Shown: positions 13,779 to 18,650 of the stretch, piece after piece
Position numbering within the stretch: the stretch's first letter is position 1
How the letters are laid out: every line of letters starts with the position of its first letter
DNA from: an uncultured Collinsella sp.
GTDB lineage: Bacteria; Actinomycetota; Coriobacteriia; Coriobacteriales; Coriobacteriaceae
Length of the DNA: 18,650 nucleotides
NCBI GenBank assembly: GCA_900542945.1
Contig: UQPI01000042.1
Coordinates: forward strand, 1 to 18,650
Direction of reading: 5' to 3'
Notes under the pieces: model-generated
Seen by the model: only the letters and a program-made list of their open reading frames with translations
What the model was told of the DNA's origin: nothing
Database searches by the model: none
Program-made: the position numbers and the translations under genes

Positions 13779-14348
13779 GTGAGCGCTCAGGATTCCAAGC
13801 TCTTTGTGATTTCTGGACCGTCAGGCGCAGGCAAGGGTACGCTCGTCACTCGTGTGCGCGAGCGCCGCTCGAACCTGGGCCTGACGGTTTCGGCTACCAC
13901 GCGAGCACCACGCAAAGGTGAGGTCGACGGCGTCAACTACTTTTTTCTGACGCGCGAGGAGTTCGACCGCCGCGTGGCAAACGGTGAGTTTGTTGAGTGG
14001 GCCGAGGTCCACGGTAACTGCTACGGCACGTTGGTGAGCGAGGTTACATCCAAGCTCGCCTCGGGCTCGTCTCTGATTTTGGAGATCGATGTCCAGGGCG
14101 CCCTGCAGGTGAAGGAGCGTTTCCCCGAGGCCGTGCTGATCTTTATCAAGCCGCCTTCGCTTGAGGTGCTCCGCGAGCGTCTAGTCGGTCGCGGTACCGA
14201 GACGCCCGAGACGATTGAGCTGCGTATGGCAAACGCCGCCGATGAGCTTGCCCTTGCCGAACGCTACGACGACGTCGTGGTGAATGACGATCTCGACCGC
14301 GCGACCGATGAGCTCGTTCGCGTTCTCGATATGCATGAAAGGATCTGA
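13779..14348 (+). CDS. gmk: Guanylate kinase
   Basis: Phosphorylates GMP to GDP with ATP. The P-loop GPSGAGKGT is at 13-21, followed by the GMP-binding TVSATTRAPRKGEVDGVNY and the EIDVQGALQVK strand of the family. Length (189) is normal. The GTG start immediately follows the mihF stop (TAAGTG) without a strong Shine-Dalgarno, so translation is probably coupled to mihF. Confidence 0.97.
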   Translation: MSAQDSKLFVISGPSGAGKGTLVTRVRERRSNLGLTVSATTRAPRKGEVDGVNYFFLTREEFDRRVANGEFVEWAEVHGNCYGTLVSEVTSKLASGSSLILEIDVQGALQVKERFPEAVLIFIKPPSLEVLRERLVGRGTETPETIELRMANAADELALAERYDDVVVNDDLDRATDELVRVLDMHERI

Positions 14349-14353
14349 GGTCC

Positions 14354-14635
14354 GTGTCCGTTGTAAAGCCTTGCATTGACGATCTTCTGGAGAAGACCGA
14401 TCACAACCGCTTCCTGCTCGCTTCGCTTGCCTCCAAGCGCGCCTGCGACATCAATAGCATGCTGCGTGGCCAGCACAACCGCGTGCTTGCCGTCCAGGAT
14501 GTCGATGACATCACCATCGGGCTTTCCGGTGCCGATACCATCTCGATGGCTATGGACGAGATTGTCGACGGCGACATCTCTTACGACGAGGCCCGTTACG
14601 AGAAGGCGCTCGGCCACAAGGTTGCTGAAGCCTAA
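14354..14635 (+). CDS. rpoZ: RNA polymerase omega subunit
   Basis: A 93-residue small subunit that helps fold and retain beta-prime. The N-terminal PCIDDLLEKTDHNRFLLASL, followed by ASKRACDIN, is the conserved omega core that holds the beta-prime tail. A less conserved acidic tail follows. GTG 14354 is preceded by TGAGG (14346-14350), which includes the gmk stop. It lies directly after gmk, as in most bacteria, and its TAA abuts the thiI ATG. Confidence 0.93.
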   Translation: MSVVKPCIDDLLEKTDHNRFLLASLASKRACDINSMLRGQHNRVLAVQDVDDITIGLSGADTISMAMDEIVDGDISYDEARYEKALGHKVAEA

Positions 14636-15880
14636 ATGGCGGCTCGCGTCTGCCTGGTCCACTATCACGAGGTTGGACTGAAGGGTAAGAACCGCGCACA
14701 TTTTGAGCATATCCTCATGGATAACATCAAGGCGGCCTTGGCCGCCTTTTCCGTGAATGCCGTGTCTCGAATTTCCGGTTATATCCTCGTGACCTTTAAC
14801 GAGCATCAGGCCGACGAGGCGGCGCGTGTCATTCGCACCGTTCCCGGCGTTGCTCGCGTGTCTTTGGCGTATCACACCAATCGCGACCCTCAGGAGTACT
14901 GTGCCGCCGCCGTGAAGGCGCTGCGCGAGTTTGGTTCCTTCGATTCGTTTAAGGTGCACGCCAAGCGCTCCAATACCGACTATGAGCTCACCTCGATTGA
15001 CATCAATCGCCAGGTGGGCGAGGTGCTGTGTGAGGCGTTTCCTGATAAAAAGGTCCAGATGCACGATCCTGACGCTATGGTGCACGTATTGGTGGTCCAG
15101 GGTAGTGTCTACGTGTATGCGCGCTCCGAGCGCGGCGTGGGCGGTCTGCCGGTGGGTTCTGCCGGCAAGGTCGTGACGCTGCTGTCGTCGGGTATCGATT
15201 CTCCGGTGGCGACCTGGATGCTCGCGCGTCGCGGCGCGGTGTGCGTGCCGGTACATTTCTCTGGTCGTCCGCAGACGCCCGATACGAGCGAGTATTTGGT
15301 GCAGGACATCATCCGTGCGCTTGAGCCGGGTGTCCAGATCGGCCGCCTGTACGTGGTGCCGTTTGGCGACTGCCAGCGTGAGATTTCGGTCACCTGTCCC
15401 AGCAATCTGCGCGTGATCATGTATCGCCGCATTATGTATTCGGTTGCCGAGCGCATTGCACACATCGAGGGCGCCAAGGCCATCGTTACGGGCGAATCGC
15501 TTGGGCAGGTTGCCTCTCAAACGCTTGAGAACATCATGGCCGTCAACGAGGCCGTGAAGATCCCCGTGTTCCGCCCTCTCATCGGTTCGGACAAGCAGGA
15601 GATCATCGCGCGCGCCGAGGAGATCGGTACGTTCGATATCTCGACTGAGGCCGCTCCCGACTGCTGCACGCTATTTATGCCGCGCCGTCCCGAGACGCAT
15701 GCCAAACTCGATGCCGTGTATGAGGCCTGGGAGTTGTTCGATCATGAGGAGATGATCGAGCGCCTGCTCAAGCAGACCGAGTACATCGACTTCGAGAGCA
15801 ACACGTATAAGGCCCCTAAGACCTTAAAACGCAAACATTCGGAGCTTGCTCCGCGTGAGATTTACCAAGATCACGAGTAA
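14636..15880 (+). CDS. thiI: tRNA uracil 4-sulfurtransferase ThiI, without rhodanese domain
   Basis: ThiI makes 4-thiouridine at position 8 of tRNA and in some bacteria feeds sulfur to thiamine thiazole synthesis. An N-terminal ferredoxin-like and THUMP region (about 1-170, with HYHEVGLKGKNR at 9-20) is followed by a PP-loop ATPase domain with the motif SSGIDSPVA (184-192), and by GESLGQVASQTLENI (286-300). C344 in PDCCTLF aligns with the catalytic cysteine of the E. coli enzyme. At 414 residues it lacks the C-terminal rhodanese domain, as in Bacillus-type ThiI, where a separate cysteine desulfurase supplies sulfur. The start abuts the rpoZ stop. It is the last gene before the terminator at 15891. 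Confidence 0.95.
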   Translation: MAARVCLVHYHEVGLKGKNRAHFEHILMDNIKAALAAFSVNAVSRISGYILVTFNEHQADEAARVIRTVPGVARVSLAYHTNRDPQEYCAAAVKALREFGSFDSFKVHAKRSNTDYELTSIDINRQVGEVLCEAFPDKKVQMHDPDAMVHVLVVQGSVYVYARSERGVGGLPVGSAGKVVTLLSSGIDSPVATWMLARRGAVCVPVHFSGRPQTPDTSEYLVQDIIRALEPGVQIGRLYVVPFGDCQREISVTCPSNLRVIMYRRIMYSVAERIAHIEGAKAIVTGESLGQVASQTLENIMAVNEAVKIPVFRPLIGSDKQEIIARAEEIGTFDISTEAAPDCCTLFMPRRPETHAKLDAVYEAWELFDHEEMIERLLKQTEYIDFESNTYKAPKTLKRKHSELAPREIYQDHE

Positions 15881-15890
15881 ATTTGTGCAT

Positions 15891-15925
15891 AGACCGACGA
15901 TGCGCTTGCATCGTCGGTCTTTTTC
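15891..15925 (+). terminator. Intrinsic terminator of the mihF-gmk-rpoZ-thiI unit
   Basis: A perfect 13-bp stem, AGACCGACGATGC (15891-15903) with GCATCGTCGGTCT (15908-15920), has a GCTT loop and a run of T (15920-15924). It begins 11 bases after the thiI stop. Confidence 0.95.
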
Positions 15926-16024
15926 TATCTGGGCATTTTGCGACTAAGTGTTCATTTGCTGACGTGTGCCTGAATAAATGGACAGATTTGTGCAAGGTTT
16001 TGGTTGGTTTTTGGTTTGACCGCT

Positions 16025-16036
16025 AAAACCGGTTTT
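16025..16036. promoter_or_regulatory. Perfect palindrome upstream of comEA
   Basis: AAAACCGGTTTT is a perfect 12-base palindrome; CGCT before it and AGCG two bases after it extend the symmetry. It lies 58 bases upstream of comEA in a G/T-rich stretch (about 15994-16018), just after a -35-like TTGACC (16016-16021) for which I see no good -10. It could be an operator for the competence genes. No known regulator is assigned. Confidence 0.4.
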
Positions 16037-16093
16037 GGAGCGTGGCTGTTGCGGAGCTCCTTTCCTGACACGATGGTGTTGGGAGGTTTTGCT

Positions 16094-16807
16094 ATGGCGC
16101 AGCGCGAACAACACGAACGAGTCAAACGGATGGACCGCGTGGCGGACAAGCTGTTCGGTCATAAGGCAGTGGTGATGGCGATACTGGTCGTCATTGCGAT
16201 GGCGAGTGGACTGGCGATGGCGAACCTTGGCGGCGGTGCCGGTGGCGTGTCGTTTGAGCGCACTGACGGTTCGGGCTCGTTGGTGGAGTCGGGATCCGGT
16301 GATGCCTCGAGCGGAAAGACATCCGAAGGCTCTTCGCCTAAGGCGTCTGCTGCGGCAGAGGTCTATGTCGATGTTGATGGCGCCGTTGTGTCGCCCGGCG
16401 TATATCGTCTCAAGGACGGCGCGCGGGTGGCTCAGGCGATTGATGCCGCCGGCGGGCTGGCGCCCGAGGCAGACGTTACGGGGCTCAATCGGGCATCTAA
16501 GGTCGTCGATGGACAGAAGATTCACGTTCCAGCGGTAGGGGAGCAGCAGGCGTCTATTGCGGAAGCCGGTGTTGATGGTGGGGCTTCCGCATCATCGGGC
16601 GTGAGTGGCGCAACAGGCCTAGTAAACATCAATACGGCAAGCGCAGAAGAGCTGCAGACGCTTTCGGGCATCGGCCCCTCCATGGCCCAGTCGATTATCG
16701 ATGAGCGGACAAAGAACGGTGCTTTTACCTCGGTTGACGATCTGATGCGTGTGTCGGGAATCGGCGAGAAGAAGCTTGCCAAAATCAAAGATTGCATCTG
16801 CGTATGA
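16094..16807 (+). CDS. comEA: ComEA-family DNA-binding competence protein
   Basis: A 237-residue membrane-anchored DNA receptor for transformation. After a short positively charged N-terminus there is one membrane helix (about 24-44), then a Ser/Gly-rich linker (about 45-87), an SLBB domain (VYVDVDGAVVSPGVYRL from 90, to about 146), a second linker, and a C-terminal helix-hairpin-helix domain (about 175-234). The latter has GLVNINTASAEELQTLSGIG and VSGIGEKKLAKI, which bind DNA backbone. ATG 16094 has GGGAGG (16081-16086) seven bases upstream; the longer frame from 16004 would add a non-family N-terminus and is rejected. Its stop overlaps the comEC start (ATGA), so the pair is translationally coupled. 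Confidence 0.93.
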   Translation: MAQREQHERVKRMDRVADKLFGHKAVVMAILVVIAMASGLAMANLGGGAGGVSFERTDGSGSLVESGSGDASSGKTSEGSSPKASAAAEVYVDVDGAVVSPGVYRLKDGARVAQAIDAAGGLAPEADVTGLNRASKVVDGQKIHVPAVGEQQASIAEAGVDGGASASSGVSGATGLVNINTASAEELQTLSGIGPSMAQSIIDERTKNGAFTSVDDLMRVSGIGEKKLAKIKDCICV

Positions 16808-18650
16808 GTGCGACCGAGCGCGAGCATGCGATGCCCCCGCGGCCCCTGATTCCGTGGACGATGGCCCTGTGTGCCGGCATGTGTATGAGCTGCGCCTTGG
16901 TGCTCAACGTGGCCGCTGATGCGCTACTGGGGGAGCAGGCGCCTGCGTTCGGGCCGCTATGGGCCATTCCCGTTGCGGCGGCGGTATTCGTTGCGCTGGC
17001 TCAATCTTGTGCGCGGCTTGCTCCTTGGAAGCGGTGGCTGTATGCCGCGTCCGTCGGTCTCGTGGCGGGAGCGGTCGTCTCGGCGTGGTGGGCTGTGGGC
17101 GCGCTGAGCGCCTCGAAGGCGCTCGATGGTCGAGCGGCAAGCAGCCTCGAGTTTGTTGTGCAGGGTGATCCATCCATAAACGACGACGTGTATTCCTATA
17201 CCTGCGAGGCACGCGCGGACGGTAAGAACTTGGCAACGGTTCGCCTATCGTGTGGCCGCGAGCTCAAGGTCGGGGCGCACGTGCGTGTTATCGGTCGCGT
17301 TTCACGTTTTGAGAACGATTCATATGGACGATCGCGCGCGCTCCGAGGCGAGGTGCGCAAGGTTAAAGCCGTTCGGATTTTGTCGGTCGATGAGGGCTCT
17401 CCGGGGCCGCTGCTTCGGCTGCGAAATGGGCTGCTTACGTCCATCGCGCCTGCGACCGACCCGGCGCGTGCGCTCATAGCCGGTGTCGTCTGCGGTCGTT
17501 CGGCCGAGCTGCGTGCCCAGCCGGCGGGCGACTGGTTTTCGGAGACGGGAACGGCACATCTTATCGCCGTCTCGGGCAGCCATTTGGCTATCGTTGGGTT
17601 TGTAATCGAGGGCGTATTGCAAAAGACTCGGTGCTCACGTGGCCTTCAGCGGGCGATACTGGCGATAACGCTTGTGGGCTACGCTGCCTTTACGGGCGCA
17701 TCTCCCTCGGCCGTGCGCGCGTGCTGCATGGTGTTCGCGACGCTTGTCGTAAACGGCGCGGGGCGTCGCCGGCACGGCGCATCGGCACTCTTCGTAACCA
17801 TGTCGATCTTTGTGCTACTGAGGCCGACGGTGCTGTTCGAGGTGGGCTTTCAGCTTTCATGTGCCAGCGTCTTAGCCATTCTGTGCTTTTGCCCCTATGC
17901 GACCTACGCTTTGGGCGAGCTGGGTGTGCCGACGGGCGTTGCCAGCATGCTTTCCGTCACGCTGTGCTCGCAGTTGGCGACGCTCCCCATTACCATTCCT
18001 GCCTTCGGTACGTTCTCGCTCATTGCTCCGCTGGCAAATGCGGTCATCGGTCCGGTGGTGAGCGTACTGCTTGCTGTGTCGATCGTGCTGGTTCCCTTTT
18101 CGCTCGTGGCACCGTTGCGGACTTGGGCGCTCGTTGTGCCCATGATTGCCGCCCGTTGCGCGCTGTTTTTCGAGCAGCTGTTTGCCGCCGTGCCGGGTGC
18201 ATCCGTGAGCGTGCCGCCCGATAGCATGTGGATTTACCTAGTGCCGTTTTTGCTGGCGGTTCTGCTTGTCCGGTGGCCGCGTCCCCGTGCACGTCCTATG
18301 GCGGTGGGGCTTGCATGCCTGGTGCTCTTGGCTGCGATTCCGTACGTCTACTGGGATCGATTCGCTCCGTCTTCGGTGACGGTGCTCGATGTGGGCCAGG
18401 CCGATGCGATTCTTATCCGCCAGGGCGGCGCAGTAGCACTCGTCGACTGCGGACTCGACGAGCGCGTGGTGGCGGCGTTGGTCCGCAATAATGTGCACCA
18501 TATCGATGCCGTCTTTGTGACGCATTGGGATGAGGACCACTGGGGTGGTCTGCCTGCCGTGCTCGAACAGTTTTCGGTCGGAACGATTGCCGTGGCGGCG
18601 GATGCGCTGGAGGATGCTCCTGCCGAGGTTTTGAACCGACCTGGCGTGGG
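16804..18650 (+). CDS. comEC: ComEC/Rec2-family DNA uptake channel (3' end outside the window)
   Basis: An open frame of 615 codons with no stop runs to the last base. It starts with several hydrophobic helices (within about 20-90), then a beta-rich extracytoplasmic OB-like region (about 100-200). Next is the multi-helix Competence domain (about 220-515) with the signature GTAHLIAVSGSHLAIVG (249-265) and FEVGFQLSCASVLAI (345-359). A C-terminal metallo-beta-lactamase domain begins near 524: VTVLDVGQADAILI, LVDCG, and the metal motif THWDEDH at 573-579 (HxDxDH). The family translocates single-stranded DNA across the membrane, and the metallo-beta-lactamase domain is thought to degrade the other strand. 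ATG 16804 overlaps the comEA stop. Typical members have about 700-800 residues, so roughly 100-200 are missing at the window edge. Confidence 0.93.
   Translation, partial: MSATEREHAMPPRPLIPWTMALCAGMCMSCALVLNVAADALLGEQAPAFGPLWAIPVAAAVFVALAQSCARLAPWKRWLYAASVGLVAGAVVSAWWAVGALSASKALDGRAASSLEFVVQGDPSINDDVYSYTCEARADGKNLATVRLSCGRELKVGAHVRVIGRVSRFENDSYGRSRALRGEVRKVKAVRILSVDEGSPGPLLRLRNGLLTSIAPATDPARALIAGVVCGRSAELRAQPAGDWFSETGTAHLIAVSGSHLAIVGFVIEGVLQKTRCSRGLQRAILAITLVGYAAFTGASPSAVRACCMVFATLVVNGAGRRRHGASALFVTMSIFVLLRPTVLFEVGFQLSCASVLAILCFCPYATYALGELGVPTGVASMLSVTLCSQLATLPITIPAFGTFSLIAPLANAVIGPVVSVLLAVSIVLVPFSLVAPLRTWALVVPMIAARCALFFEQLFAAVPGASVSVPPDSMWIYLVPFLLAVLLVRWPRPRARPMAVGLACLVLLAAIPYVYWDRFAPSSVTVLDVGQADAILIRQGGAVALVDCGLDERVVAALVRNNVHHIDAVFVTHWDEDHWGGLPAVLEQFSVGTIAVAADALEDAPAEVLNRPGV

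Noticed and set aside
14264..15520. A 418-codon minus-strand frame opposite rpoZ and thiI
   Set aside because: It is an antisense shadow spanning two genuine plus-strand genes; no family motifs are seen.

Overview
The window looks like chromosomal core sequence from a high-GC Gram-positive anaerobe of the class Coriobacteriia, most likely Collinsella or a close relative. This is inferred from an actinobacterial-type integration host factor (mihF) next to gmk and rpoZ, the non-mevalonate gene ispG beside proS, a large fermentative AdhE, and strongly GC-biased codon use. No database search was possible, so genus level is an inference.

Layout: (1) 1-3113, plus strand: the 3' end of a site-2 protease (rseP), then ispG and proS, tightly packed and closed by a terminator. 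(2) 3143-6766, minus strand: adhE followed by a small APH/choline-kinase-like phosphotransferase, with a GC-rich hairpin between them and a shared bidirectional terminator after the kinase. (3) 6850-7198: a decayed IS200-like/REP-associated (Y1) transposase fragment ending in an exact 35-bp tandem duplication that runs into the rpmB terminator. (4) rpmB on the minus strand. (5) 7747-13230, plus strand: a pyrimidine operon, leader-pyrR-pyrB-pyrC-pyrK-pyrD-pyrF, headed by a convincing transcription attenuator. carAB and pyrE are not present here. (6) 13470-15925, plus strand: mihF-gmk-rpoZ-thiI, stop-to-start coupled or nearly so, closed by a perfect 13-bp terminator hairpin. (7) 16094-18650, plus strand: comEA and the first 615 codons of comEC, which runs off the window end.

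Functionally, the pyr operon covers de novo UMP synthesis from carbamoyl phosphate to orotate (PyrB, PyrC, PyrK/PyrD) and the last step OMP to UMP (PyrF), with PyrR and the leader giving feedback control; only the orotate phosphoribosyltransferase step is missing locally. AdhE reoxidises NADH by reducing acetyl-CoA to ethanol. IspG (isoprenoids), ProS (tRNA charging), RpmB (ribosome), MihF (nucleoid), Gmk (GDP), RpoZ (RNA polymerase) and ThiI (sulfur transfer to tRNA/thiamine) are housekeeping. ComEA/ComEC are DNA-uptake proteins.

I do not see a clearly new multi-gene system. The parts most worth a second look are regulatory: the pyr leader RNA, the palindromes at the mihF, adhE and comEA promoters, the large inverted repeat between pyrF and mihF, the terminator-associated 35-bp duplication beside the transposase remnant, and the uncharacterised kinase behind adhE.
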